Shown here piece after piece: positions 48,522 through 57,003 of a DNA stretch of 64,000 nt. This DNA is from Aestuariibius insulae (GTDB lineage Bacteria > Pseudomonadota > Alphaproteobacteria > Rhodobacterales > Rhodobacteraceae). Made by a program: the position numbers and the translations under genes. Where the stretch lies: assembly GCF_040783535.2 (NCBI RefSeq), contig NZ_JBFONW020000005.1:124001-188000 (forward strand), written 5' to 3'. The notes below the pieces were generated by a model that saw only the letters and a list, made by a program, of their open reading frames with translations, was not told the DNA's origin and made no database searches. Positions within the stretch are counted from its first letter, which is position 1; every line of letters begins with the position of its first letter.

Positions 48522-51500
48522 ATGCATTTGATCGCCGCCACACCCGGCGCCATCGAGGATGGCACTGACCCCGTCGATCTCGGGCAAACCCCCGCCGATC
48601 TCGTCGTCATCTCGGCGGCCGATACGGAACTCGCCGCCCTCTCGGACGCCGGCCAGCACCTCGGGGGCAGCCCCACCCTCCGCCTCGCCAACCTTGCCCA
48701 TCTGCGGCACCCGATGAGCGTCGATCTGCATCTCGACCAATGCGCCACGCGATCCCGGCTCGTCGTCATCCGGCTGCTCGGCGGGCGTGGTTACTGGCCC
48801 TACGGCACCGACCAATATGCCGCCCGCCTGGCCGAGGCGGGCGTCCCCCTCGCCCTTCTGCCAGGCGACGACAAACCGGATACCGAGCTGCGCGCCCTCT
48901 CCACCGTCCCAGGCGACGCCTATGATCGCCTCTGGTCCTACCTTGTCGAAGGCGGCCCCGAAAACGCCGCCAATCTCCTGCGTTATGCGAGCCATTTGCT
49001 CAACCAAACCGAGGCCCCGCCCGAAGCCAAACCCCTCCTGCGCGCCGGAGCCTACTGGCCCGGCACAGGTCCCACCGATCTGACGGAGATCCGCACACAC
49101 TGGCACCCCGGCGCCCCCATCGTGCCCATCGTCTTCTACCGCGCCCTCCTGCAGGGCGCCGGTCTCCACCCGATCAACCGCCTGACCAAGACCCTCCTGC
49201 AAGAGGGTCAAAACCCCCTGCCCATCTTCGCCGCCTCCCTCAAGGATCCGCTCAGCCAGGCCACCTTGGCCCGGCTCTTCGCCGAGGCGCCACCCGATGC
49301 GATTCTCAACACCACCGCCTTCGCCACCGGCACGCCTGATGCGCCTGCAGACACCAATCCGCTCAACACCAACGATGCCCCCGTCTTCCAGGTGGTCCTC
49401 TCCAGCGGAACCGAGGATGCGTGGTCGGGCGGCCTTTCCGGCCTCTCCGCGCGCGACATCGCCATGCATGTCGCCCTGCCCGAGGTCGACGGCCGCATCC
49501 TGACCCGCGCCATAAGCTTCAAATCCGAGGCCTATCACGACGAGGCCACCCAGGCCCCGATCGCCACCTACCGCGCTCGCGGCGACCGCGTGAGCTTCAC
49601 TGCCAAACTTGCCGCGAATTGGACCCGCCTCCGCCGAACCGAGCCTGCAGATCGCAAAGTTGCCCTCATCCTCGCCAACTATCCAAACAAGGACGGCCGC
49701 CTCGCCAACGGCGTCGGCCTCGACACGCCCGCCGCCACCGCGCTCACCCTCCGTCACCTCACCGCCCAGGGCTACGCCATCGAGAATGCGCCTGCGGACG
49801 GCAAGGCCCTCATGGACCAACTCCTTGCAGGTCCCACCAACTGGCTCACCGACCGGGCCGAGCGTGACGGCGGCGAAACCCTCCCCCTCGCCACATACAA
49901 ACATCACTACGCCCAGCTCCCTCTGACCCTCCGCGAGCAGATCGAGACCCGCTGGGGCCAGCCGGAAAACGACCCGTTCCTGGTGTCACCCGAAACACCC
50001 GATGCCTGCTCTGAGAAAGCCCCAGCGCAGAAGACCGGGCACCAGAAGCCGTCATCAGATCATCAAACTCATCCCTTGGGCAAACTCAGCTCCGATATCA
50101 TCGCCGAGGCGTTCCTGCCCGAAGATAACCCATCCCTCATCTTGCCAAAAATACCTTCGTCGAAGACATCGCCGCACAGCGGCGACCAATCCCCCGCCTT
50201 CGCCCTCTCTATCCATCGGTTCGGCAACGCGACAGTCTGCCTGCAGCCCGCGCGCGGCTACAATATCGATCCCGAAGACACCTATCATTCGCCGGACCTC
50301 GTCCCGCCGCATAACTACCTCGCCTTCTATATCTGGCTCCGCCATCATTGGGGCGCCCATGCGCTTGTCCATCTGGGCAAGCACGGCAATCTCGAATGGC
50401 TGCCCGGCAAGGCGCTGGCCCTCTCCGAAACCTGCTGGCCCGAAGCCATCCTCGGCCCCACGCCCCACATCTATCCTTTCATCGTCAACGACCCCGGTGA
50501 GGGCAGCCAGGCCAAGCGCCGCACCTCCGCCGTCATCGTCGATCACCTCACGCCGCCGCTCACCCGCGCGGAAACCTATGGCCCCCTCCGCGATCTGGAG
50601 GCCCTCGTCGACGAATATTATGAGGCCGCCTCCCTCGATCCCCGCCGCGCGGACCATCTTCGCACCCAAATCCTTGAGATTTCGCAAACGACCGGCATCG
50701 CCGAGGACTCAGGTGCCGGAGACGACCTGACCAAGCTCGACGCCTGGCTCTGCGAGCTGAAAGAGGCCCAGATCCGCGACGGCCTCCACATCTTCGGTCA
50801 AAGCGCCGAGGGCCCCCAAGCTCGAGACCTGACTATCGCCCTCGCCCGCCTCCCCCGCGGTGACGGCAAAGACGGAAACGCCTCCCTCCTGCGCGCCCTC
50901 GCCGTCGACCTCGATCTGAACTTCGACCCGCTCGACTGCGACATGGCCGCCCCCTGGACCGGCCCCCGGCCGCCAATCCTCGACGCCAACGGCTGGCGCA
51001 GTCACGGCGATACGGTCGAGCGCCTCGAGGACCTCTCCATCCGTCTCCTCGAGGGCAAAACTGACGCCCCCGGCCCAGCCTCCAAGGCCGTCCTCGAAAC
51101 GATCACCCGACACATCCGCCCCACCGTCGCCGCCTGCGGGCCCGCCGAACTCCATGGCCTGACCGAGGCCCTGAACGGCAAGGCGATTCCCCCCGGCCCC
51201 TCGGGAGCACCGACCCGGGGCCGCCTCGACACGCTCCCCACAGGCCGCAACTTCTATTCCGTCGACACCCGCGCCGTGCCCACCCCCACCGCCTGGGCGC
51301 TGGGATGGAAATCGGCGAACCTGCTGATCGAAAGACACCTTCAAGACCACGGCGACTGGCCCCGCGCGCTCCTCCTGACCGCCTGGGGCACCGCCAATAT
51401 GCGCACCGGAGGCGACGATATCGCCCAAGCCCTCGCGCTGATGGGCGTCAAACCCACATGGGACAGCGCCAACCGCCGCGTCACCGGCTTCGAGGTCCTG

Positions 51501-52376
51501 CCCCAGGGCGTCCTCGGCCGCCCCCGCGTCGATGTCACGCTGCGCATCTCCGGCTTCTTCCGCGATGCCTTTCCGGGTCTCGTGGCCCTCGTGGACTCAG
51601 CCGCCAAGGCCATTATGGCCCTCGATGAGCCGGATCACCTCAACCATGCCGCCGCCCGCGCCCGCAGCGAAGGCGCTACCCCCCGCGTCTTCGGCTCCAA
51701 ACCCGGCGCCTACGGGGCGGGTCTGCAAGCGCTGATCGACGAACGCCTCTGGACCGAGCAAAAGGACCTCGCCGACGCCTATCTCGACTGGAGCGGCTAC
51801 GCCTACGAGGCGGGCCAAGAAGGCAAAAGAGACCGGACAGGCTTCGAAACGCGCCTCTCTCAGGCCGAGGCCATTGTCCAGAACCAGGACAACCGCGAAC
51901 ACGACATCCTCGATTCAGACGACTACTACCAATTCGAAGGGGGGGCCGCTGCGGCCATCACGCATCTCCAAGGCCAGTCTCGCCCCATCTACCACAACGA
52001 CCATTCCCGCCCCGAACGTCCGGTCATCCGCACACTGGACGAGGAAATCGCCCGCGTCCTGCGCTCTCGCGTCATAAACCCCAAATGGATCGAAGGCGCC
52101 CGTCGCCACGGCTACAAAGGCGCGTTCGAAATCGCCGCAACCGTCGATTACCTCTTCGCCTTCGCCGCTACGACCGGCGCCGTAAAGAATCACCACTTCG
52201 ACCTCGTCGAAGCGGCCTTCCTCGAAGACGAGGACACACGGCAATTTATTCAGGAGGAAAACCCGTCAGCGCTGACCGAAATCGCGGAGCGTCTGCACGA
52301 GGCCATCGAGCGCGGGCTCTGGATCCCGAAATCCAACTCCGCCCGCGCCCGGATAGATCAGATCAGGACGTCTTAA
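48522..52376 (+). CDS. cobN: Cobaltochelatase subunit CobN
   Basis: 1284 aa from the ATG at 48522 (MHLIAATPGAIEDGTD); GGAG lies just upstream, and longer in-frame readings would translate repeats. It is the large subunit of the ATP-dependent CobNST complex that inserts cobalt into hydrogenobyrinate diamide (late insertion). Magnesium-chelatase H-like signatures: FHPINRLTKTLLQEGQ-like region in LHPINRLTKTLLQEGQ, LANYPNKDGRLANGVGLDTP, LAFYIWLRHHWGAHALVHLG then KHGNLEWLPGKA, and GTANMRTGGDDIAQALALMG. CobS and CobT are not in this window. An insertion of about 18 residues near position 538 derives from a repeat (see 50135-50187). Confidence 0.95.
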   Translation: MHLIAATPGAIEDGTDPVDLGQTPADLVVISAADTELAALSDAGQHLGGSPTLRLANLAHLRHPMSVDLHLDQCATRSRLVVIRLLGGRGYWPYGTDQYAARLAEAGVPLALLPGDDKPDTELRALSTVPGDAYDRLWSYLVEGGPENAANLLRYASHLLNQTEAPPEAKPLLRAGAYWPGTGPTDLTEIRTHWHPGAPIVPIVFYRALLQGAGLHPINRLTKTLLQEGQNPLPIFAASLKDPLSQATLARLFAEAPPDAILNTTAFATGTPDAPADTNPLNTNDAPVFQVVLSSGTEDAWSGGLSGLSARDIAMHVALPEVDGRILTRAISFKSEAYHDEATQAPIATYRARGDRVSFTAKLAANWTRLRRTEPADRKVALILANYPNKDGRLANGVGLDTPAATALTLRHLTAQGYAIENAPADGKALMDQLLAGPTNWLTDRAERDGGETLPLATYKHHYAQLPLTLREQIETRWGQPENDPFLVSPETPDACSEKAPAQKTGHQKPSSDHQTHPLGKLSSDIIAEAFLPEDNPSLILPKIPSSKTSPHSGDQSPAFALSIHRFGNATVCLQPARGYNIDPEDTYHSPDLVPPHNYLAFYIWLRHHWGAHALVHLGKHGNLEWLPGKALALSETCWPEAILGPTPHIYPFIVNDPGEGSQAKRRTSAVIVDHLTPPLTRAETYGPLRDLEALVDEYYEAASLDPRRADHLRTQILEISQTTGIAEDSGAGDDLTKLDAWLCELKEAQIRDGLHIFGQSAEGPQARDLTIALARLPRGDGKDGNASLLRALAVDLDLNFDPLDCDMAAPWTGPRPPILDANGWRSHGDTVERLEDLSIRLLEGKTDAPGPASKAVLETITRHIRPTVAACGPAELHGLTEALNGKAIPPGPSGAPTRGRLDTLPTGRNFYSVDTRAVPTPTAWALGWKSANLLIERHLQDHGDWPRALLLTAWGTANMRTGGDDIAQALALMGVKPTWDSANRRVTGFEVLPQGVLGRPRVDVTLRISGFFRDAFPGLVALVDSAAKAIMALDEPDHLNHAAARARSEGATPRVFGSKPGAYGAGLQALIDERLWTEQKDLADAYLDWSGYAYEAGQEGKRDRTGFETRLSQAEAIVQNQDNREHDILDSDDYYQFEGGAAAAITHLQGQSRPIYHNDHSRPERPVIRTLDEEIARVLRSRVINPKWIEGARRHGYKGAFEIAATVDYLFAFAATTGAVKNHHFDLVEAAFLEDEDTRQFIQEENPSALTEIAERLHEAIERGLWIPKSNSARARIDQIRTS
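50135..50187 (+). repeat. Two-hairpin repeat inserted in frame inside cobN
   Basis: 46 of 53 bases match the copy at 48460-48512. The first hairpin is CTTC-GTC-GAAG instead of CCTCC-GCC-GGAGG, i.e. changed with compensation; the second is TCGCCGC-ACA-GCGGCGA. It is translated as about LILPKIPSSKTSPHSGD in a loop before the conserved FALSIHRFGN segment. Confidence 0.82.
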
Positions 52377-52441
52377 AACCCGGTCGCAAGCACCGCGACA
52401 CCGAGGTAAGATAAAAGCATCATCACGCTGAAAATTCGCAT
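52373..52441 (-). CDS. Candidate 22-aa membrane micropeptide, antisense to cobN end
   Basis: ATG at 52441 (or 26 aa from 52453). The product is MRIFSVMMLL followed by SYLGVAVLATGF, an almost pure single membrane helix. It overlaps the cobN stop by 4 nt, the tail-to-tail pattern seen for real gene pairs in this genome. No clear ribosome-binding site. It could be chance; comparison with relatives would decide. Confidence 0.3.
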   Translation of the reverse strand: MRIFSVMMLLSYLGVAVLATGF

Positions 52442-52748
52442 CGTTCTACCCATTCGATTGTTCGACGTTTCAGGGCAGCAACGCATCGAACCACTTCAAT
52501 AGTTCCGCCATTAGCCAATTATATTAACGGATCATAAATCTATTTCGGACGGCGCCCGATCTTGCCCCGGCCCTGTGGCCTGCAAGAAACACCGCGATAA
52601 CAGGCCGTTTTTCTCTTTCGTTGAGCGGAAGATCGCAGAGCTATCGGATAACGTGTGCCCCGCTATCGCTTGTCTCTCTGACCTTACGTCAACAGCTTTG
52701 CATCCGGACCTGACCCGGATCCAAACCTCATTGAGACGGAGAAATAGT
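52442..52748. other. Intergenic region after cobN
   Basis: About 300 bp, lower in GC around 52500-52545. It contains a degenerate CCGGACCTGACCCGGATC palindrome at about 52704-52721, related to the REP-like family. No other gene or RNA was recognised; the promoter of the lipoprotein gene at 52749 should lie here. Confidence 0.45.
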
Positions 52749-53267
52749 GTGAAACACCTAGCGACCCTTTGTTCAGCCGGTATTTTTCTCGCAGCCTGTG
52801 CGCCCCTCGAAGTGACCACTCCCGCAGTCGAGGCGATTCCCTTCAACCAGAACGCCGCCGTCGGAATAGACGTCTACGGCACCGATCGCGCCCGCGGCGC
52901 AACCGTGCCGCCGTTTCGCGGGCAATCGGTCATCAACGTCCGCGCCGTCGATCGCGCCAACCGCATGGCAGAGCTGACCGGCGCCACCTGCACCCTGCGC
53001 ACAGATACCTATTCGGCGACCGTCACCACGCCGGGCCGCGTGGTCGTGCCGAACTACGGCGCGCAATCCCCGGTCATCACGGCCACCTGTTCCGACGGCA
53101 CCCGTCAGGCATCGACAACCACCAGCGTCACCAATGTCTCCGCCGAAGAGCGGGCCAGCGCCACGACCTTCGAGACGACACCGGCCCTTGGCGTGCTGGT
53201 AGGAACCATCGTCAGCCCCTCGACTGACACCTACGCCTACGACGATATCCGCGTCACCTTCCGCTGA
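52749..53267 (+). CDS. Lipoprotein of unknown function (paralogue of 55885-56418)
   Basis: 172 aa from the GTG at 52749 with ACGGAGA upstream. N-terminus xKHLATLCSAGIFLAACAP has a lipobox LAAC; the mature protein starts at Cys. Conserved with its paralogue: AAVGIDVYG, VPPFRGQSVINVRA, ELTGATCTLRTDTYSATVTTP, VVVPNYGAQSP and a final DDIRVTFR. Beta-rich, secreted to the inner or outer membrane. No known family recognised. Confidence 0.78.
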   Translation: MKHLATLCSAGIFLAACAPLEVTTPAVEAIPFNQNAAVGIDVYGTDRARGATVPPFRGQSVINVRAVDRANRMAELTGATCTLRTDTYSATVTTPGRVVVPNYGAQSPVITATCSDGTRQASTTTSVTNVSAEERASATTFETTPALGVLVGTIVSPSTDTYAYDDIRVTFR

Positions 53268-53341
53268 TCCCAAGGCCCTCCGGCTTGCGCTTGCACGCAA
53301 TCTCCGCCACCCCCGGCGGGGACCGCAATCCGGGGGCCTCC

Positions 53342-54598
53342 ATGAGCAAAGACATCCTCTTCCAGCCGCTCGATCTTCCGAACGGCACCCGCCTGCCCAA
53401 CCGCCTCGCCAAAGCGGCAATGGAGGAGAACCTCGCCGATCCCGGCCAGATCCCCGGTTCACGCCTCGAGCGTCTTTACGAACGCTGGGCGCAAGGCGGC
53501 GCGGGTCTGCTCATCACCGGCAACGTCATGATCGACCCCTCCGCCCTGACCGGCCCCGGAGGCGTCGTCCTTGAGGCAGACAGCGACATCGCGCCCTTCG
53601 CCAAATGGGCCGAGGCCGCCCGGTCGAACGGCGCGCAGGTCTGGATGCAGATCAACCATCCGGGCCGCCAGGTCTATGCCGACATGCGCGAAGAGGCGGT
53701 CTCCCCCTCCGACGTCGCCGTTGCCATCCCCGGTTTCTCTGCCCTCTTCGGCAAGCCCCGCGCGCTGACGGCGGACGAGATCCCGGCCCTCGTCACCCGC
53801 TTCGCCGACGCCGCCGCCAAAGCCGAAGAAGCAGGCTTCACCGGCGTCCAGATCCACGCCGCCCACGGCTATCTCATCTCGCAATTCCTTTCTCCGCTGA
53901 CCAATACCCGCACCGACGACTGGGGCGGCCCGCTCGAAAACCGCGCACGCTTCCTCTTCGACGTGATCGCCGCCGTCCGCGCCCGCGTCGCGCCCGACTT
54001 CTGCGTCACCTTCAAACTGAACTCCGCCGATTTCCAAAAGGGCGGCTTTGGCATCGACGACGCCAAATGGGTGGTCCAGCAGGTCAACACTATGCAGATC
54101 GACCTCGTCGAGCTATCGGGCGGCAATTACGAGACCCCCGCGATGCAGGGCATCTCCGACGATGCCAGCAGCACTCTGCGCCGCGAGGCCTATTTCATCG
54201 ATTTCGCCCGCGACATCGCCTCGGTCGCGCAGATGCCGATCATGGTCACCGGAGGCATCACCCGCCGCGCCACCGCAATCGAAGCGCTGATGAAGGACGA
54301 GGCAGGCTTCGGCGTCTCGGTCCTCGGCCTTGCCCGCGCGCTGGCCTTCAACCCGGACCTGCCGAATGACTGGAAGGCGAACCGCAATCTCGACGTCACA
54401 ATCCCTCAGATCGACTGGAAAATCCGCACCCTCTCAAGCCTTGCCACGATGGCGACCGCCAAGGCCCAGATCGAACGCATGGCAAAGGGCCGTCCGCCCA
54501 AACCGGGCCTGTCCCCCATCCTCGCCTTGCTAGATGAACGCCGGAACGCCTTTACCCGAACCCGCCGTTACCGCCGCTGGCGGCAGACGTCCCGCTAG
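53342..54598 (+). CDS. NADH:flavin oxidoreductase (Old Yellow Enzyme family)
   Basis: 418 aa from the ATG at 53342. FMN-dependent TIM barrel: LFQPLDLPNGTRLPNRLAKA at the start, VWMQINHPGRQ, VQIHAAHGYLISQFLSPLTN then TRTDDWGGPLENRARF (the HAAHGYLxxQFLSPxxNxRxDxYGG signature, Trp replacing Tyr), and IMVTGGITRRATAIEAL. It likely reduces activated C=C bonds; the physiological substrate is unknown. It ends about 100 nt before the LrgA-like gene. Confidence 0.92.
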   Translation: MSKDILFQPLDLPNGTRLPNRLAKAAMEENLADPGQIPGSRLERLYERWAQGGAGLLITGNVMIDPSALTGPGGVVLEADSDIAPFAKWAEAARSNGAQVWMQINHPGRQVYADMREEAVSPSDVAVAIPGFSALFGKPRALTADEIPALVTRFADAAAKAEEAGFTGVQIHAAHGYLISQFLSPLTNTRTDDWGGPLENRARFLFDVIAAVRARVAPDFCVTFKLNSADFQKGGFGIDDAKWVVQQVNTMQIDLVELSGGNYETPAMQGISDDASSTLRREAYFIDFARDIASVAQMPIMVTGGITRRATAIEALMKDEAGFGVSVLGLARALAFNPDLPNDWKANRNLDVTIPQIDWKIRTLSSLATMATAKAQIERMAKGRPPKPGLSPILALLDERRNAFTRTRRYRRWRQTSR

Positions 54599-54697
54599 GC
54601 CGCAGGCAACCCGTGTCTTTCGCGCCCCGATGCGGTTAACTCGCTCCATGACCCGTCTGACGCATCCGCATCCCGGCCCGATCCCGGACCCGCGCCC

Positions 54698-55036
54698 GTG
54701 ATCGCCCATGTCGCGCTGCTCCTCGTCCTGCAACTGACCGGAGAGGCCGTTGTCCGCGCCACCGGCCTGCCCGTCCCCGGTCCGGTCCTCGGCATGGCGC
54801 TCTTTCTCGCGCTCCTTATCGCCCGGCCCCGCACCGCGAAGCAGGTCCAGCCGACCACCAGCGGCCTGCTCAGCCACCTGTCGCTCCTCTTCGTGCCCGC
54901 AGGCGTCGGGATCATCGGCCATCTCGACCGCCTCGCGGGTCAAGGCCTCGCCCTTTCCGCAGCGCTCTTCGGCAGCACCGTCCTGGCCATCGCGGTCGGG
55001 GCGCTCACCTTCAGCCTTCTGGCCAAAGACCGATGA
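54698..55036 (+). CDS. CidA/LrgA-family membrane protein
   Basis: 112 aa from a GTG start; four hydrophobic helices. GLPVPGPVLGMALFLALLIA and LFVPAGVGIIGHLDRLAGQG are the LrgA/CidA signatures (PG-P-VxGM and FVPAGVG). These holin-like proteins partner with LrgB and affect murein hydrolase activity or organic acid export. ATGA overlap with the lrgB-like gene. Confidence 0.9.
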   Translation: MIAHVALLLVLQLTGEAVVRATGLPVPGPVLGMALFLALLIARPRTAKQVQPTTSGLLSHLSLLFVPAGVGIIGHLDRLAGQGLALSAALFGSTVLAIAVGALTFSLLAKDR

Positions 55037-55740
55037 TCGAGATTTGGTCCTACCTCGCCGAAGGCCCGCTCCTCTGGCTGACCGCGACACTCATCGCCTA
55101 TCTTGCGGGTGACTGGATGTTCCGCGCCTCGGGCCGCAAACCGTGGATGAACCCGGTCCTGCTCGCCGTCCTGCTGCTGGCCGGGCTGCTGACGGTCACC
55201 GGAACGAATTACGAGACCTATTTCGAAGGCGCGCAGTTTGTCCACTTCATGCTCGGCCCCGCCACAATCGCTCTGGCCGTCCCGCTCTACGGTAACCTGC
55301 ACCACGTCAAACGCCTTGCCCTGCCGATCCTGGCGGCCCTCGTCGCGGGCTCGCTCACCGCGATGCTCAGCGCCGTCGGCATCGGCTGGGCCCTCGGCCT
55401 GCGCGCCGAAACGCTGCTGTCGCTCGCGCCCAAATCCACGACCGCTCCGGTCGCGCTTGGCATCTCCGAACAGATAGGCGGCTCCCCGACCCTCACCGCT
55501 GTCCTCGTGATCCTCACCGGTATTATCGGAGCCATCACAGTCACGCCGCTGCTCAACGCCATGAAGATCACCGACTGGCGCGCCCGCGGCTTTGCCACCG
55601 GCGTCGCCGCCCACGGCATCGGCACCGCCCGCGCCTTTCAGGTCAACGAAACCGCCGGCGCCTTTGCCGGGATCGGCATGGGCCTGAACGCCCTTCTGAC
55701 CGCCCTGATCGCCCCCTATGTCGCGCGGTTGTTCCTCTGA
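55033..55740 (+). CDS. LrgB/CidB-family membrane protein
   Basis: 235 aa with several membrane segments. Family patterns: GTNYETYFEGAQFVHFMLGP then ATIALAVPLYG, LLSLAPKSTTAPVALGISEQ IGG with the KSxTxPxA motif, TGIIGAITVTPLLN, GFATGVAAHGIGTARAFQ and GAFAGIGMGLNALLTAL. Translationally coupled to the LrgA-like gene, so both probably form one complex for export or lysis control. Confidence 0.92.
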   Translation: MIEIWSYLAEGPLLWLTATLIAYLAGDWMFRASGRKPWMNPVLLAVLLLAGLLTVTGTNYETYFEGAQFVHFMLGPATIALAVPLYGNLHHVKRLALPILAALVAGSLTAMLSAVGIGWALGLRAETLLSLAPKSTTAPVALGISEQIGGSPTLTAVLVILTGIIGAITVTPLLNAMKITDWRARGFATGVAAHGIGTARAFQVNETAGAFAGIGMGLNALLTALIAPYVARLFL

Positions 55741-55884
55741 CGACAGGGTTGCGGCACGGCAACAGGCCCGCAGAAACTTAAGTAAAAGCAAATGAGTAAA
55801 GCCCCACGCCTAAAACCCGCCCTCTCGATCCGGTAACCGGGCCGGGCTCCGGAATTTCACGGAGCCAACGGAAGGATAACTCAC

Positions 55885-56418
55885 TTGAAACTCTCCTATT
55901 TAGCGGCCGCCGCCGTGCTGGTGCTGGCCGGCTGCGAAGGTGCTGAAATCACCCAACCCCCAATCACCGTCACGCCCAAGAACCCGTCCGCCGCCGTCGG
56001 CCTCGACGTCTATGGCCGCGCCCGCGCGCAGGGCAGTCCGGTCCCGCGGTTCCGCGGCCAGGAAAGCGTTCAGGTCCGCACCCGTGCGCAACTCGAAGAT
56101 GGCAGCAACGGAGAGCTGACCGGGGTGCCCTGCACCCTCGATTCTGGCGTTTACACCGCCTCTTTCACGACGCCCGCCAATATCATTGTTCCCGACTATG
56201 GCCCGGATTCACCCGCGCTCTTCGTGCGCTGCGTCCATGGTGAGAAGTCGAACTCTGTGACCATGCAGCCCGTCAATCTGACGGCTCAGGCCCGTTCGGC
56301 CAGTGCTGCCGGTGCAGGTCTTGTCGGAGCCATCGTGATCGGCGCCGTCAACGAGGCGCGCCGGAACAACGAAACCGACGATTTCGGCTACAATCCGATC
56401 ACCGTCCGCCTGCGCTGA
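55885..56418 (+). CDS. Lipoprotein of unknown function (paralogue of 52749-53267)
   Basis: 177 aa from a TTG start with GGAAGGA upstream. xKLSYLAAAAVLVLAGCEG contains the lipobox LAGC. It shares AAVGLDVYGRARAQGSPVPR, FRGQESVQVR, ELTGVPCTLDSGVYTASFTT, IIVPDYGPDSP and the end NPITVRLR with its paralogue 2.6 kb upstream. A hydrophobic Ala/Gly segment lies near residue 150. Function unknown. Confidence 0.77.
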   Translation: MKLSYLAAAAVLVLAGCEGAEITQPPITVTPKNPSAAVGLDVYGRARAQGSPVPRFRGQESVQVRTRAQLEDGSNGELTGVPCTLDSGVYTASFTTPANIIVPDYGPDSPALFVRCVHGEKSNSVTMQPVNLTAQARSASAAGAGLVGAIVIGAVNEARRNNETDDFGYNPITVRLR

Positions 56419-56421
56419 CGT

Positions 56422-56718
56422 CTAGCAGGACAGCCGCGCGCGCTGTATTGCCTGATCTCCGGTCAGGCTGCCGGGCACCACGTCGCACCCGGTGGCCTGA
56501 CCGATCGCCTGAGCCGCCTTTGACAGGATCGTCGCCGGACGGGCAAACTCCACATTCGTGCGAACTGAAGAGGCAGCGTCGCCCTTCCGGCGCACCTCGA
56601 ACGTGCTGCCATCGACCTCCACCACGACCGGATCGATCCCACCGAATCCGACCGGGGCCGTGTTGCACCCGGCAAGGCCAAGCCCAAGAAGAACGAAAAC
56701 CGGAAGGGGACGCGCCAT
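56422..56718 (-). CDS. Small lipoprotein, 98 aa
   Basis: MARPLPVFVLLGLGLAGCNT is a lipoprotein signal with lipobox LAGC. The mature part includes VVEVDGSTFEVRRKGDAASS and two Cys (GCDVVPG and the C-terminal LSC) that could form a disulfide. No family recognised. Convergent with the preceding lipoprotein gene, and a CtrA-type box lies 44 bp upstream of its start. Confidence 0.75.
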   Translation of the reverse strand: MARPLPVFVLLGLGLAGCNTAPVGFGGIDPVVVEVDGSTFEVRRKGDAASSVRTNVEFARPATILSKAAQAIGQATGCDVVPGSLTGDQAIQRARLSC

Positions 56719-56761
56719 GACACTCTCTCCACAAAAGTGGCCCAGCTATTGCGGAAAGGGG

Positions 56762-56776
56762 TTAACGATCGCTTAA
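56762..56776. promoter_or_regulatory. Candidate CtrA-binding site
   Basis: TTAACGATCGCTTAA fits the alphaproteobacterial CtrA consensus TTAA-N7-TTAA exactly. It lies in the intergenic region between the 98-aa lipoprotein (start 56718, minus) and cobO (plus), 44 bp upstream of the lipoprotein start. Single-site matches occur by chance, but A/T-rich dyads are rare in this GC-rich DNA. Confidence 0.45.
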
Positions 56777-56839
56777 CCTCCAAGACTGGATCCTAAAGCG
56801 CCCGCGCGCTTTGGTAACTGCGATACCTGTGTGAAATCC

Positions 56840-56908
56840 ACCGACCAAATACCGACGCAATACCGACCGGATACCGAAACCCCGATTTCCGGCAAATGGC
56901 GCCGTTAA
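56840..56908 (+). promoter_or_regulatory. 11-bp-phased ACCGAC array plus GCCGTTAA upstream of cobO
   Basis: ACCGAC at 56840, 56851 and 56862 and ACCGAA at 56873, each 11 bp apart, then GCCGTTAA at 56901, 28 bp after the start of the last repeat. Word order differs from the ispH copy but ACCGACGCAATACCGACC and ACCGACCGGATACCGA occur in both. The cobO ATG follows 125 bp after the last repeat, close to the 118 bp seen at ispH. Confidence 0.75.
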
Positions 56909-57003
56909 CCTTCGATTCGCCAACCGGTCCCAGGGCCGCTCAAGATCCCTTCCCCCGTTCCGCTACAGCCCCTATCCTGCCCCTCTCAGGACAGGAGCTT
57001 TCC

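Noticed and set aside
48145..48531. Plus-strand frame of about 127 codons before cobN
   Set aside because: Its ATG lies in a repeat element, there is no ribosome-binding site, and it runs through the two-hairpin repeat into cobN in another frame. A decayed gene is possible, but not supported.
48462..49907. 481-codon minus-strand frame opposite cobN
   Set aside because: Gly/Val/Glu-rich shadow of CobN codons; CobN is clearly the real product.
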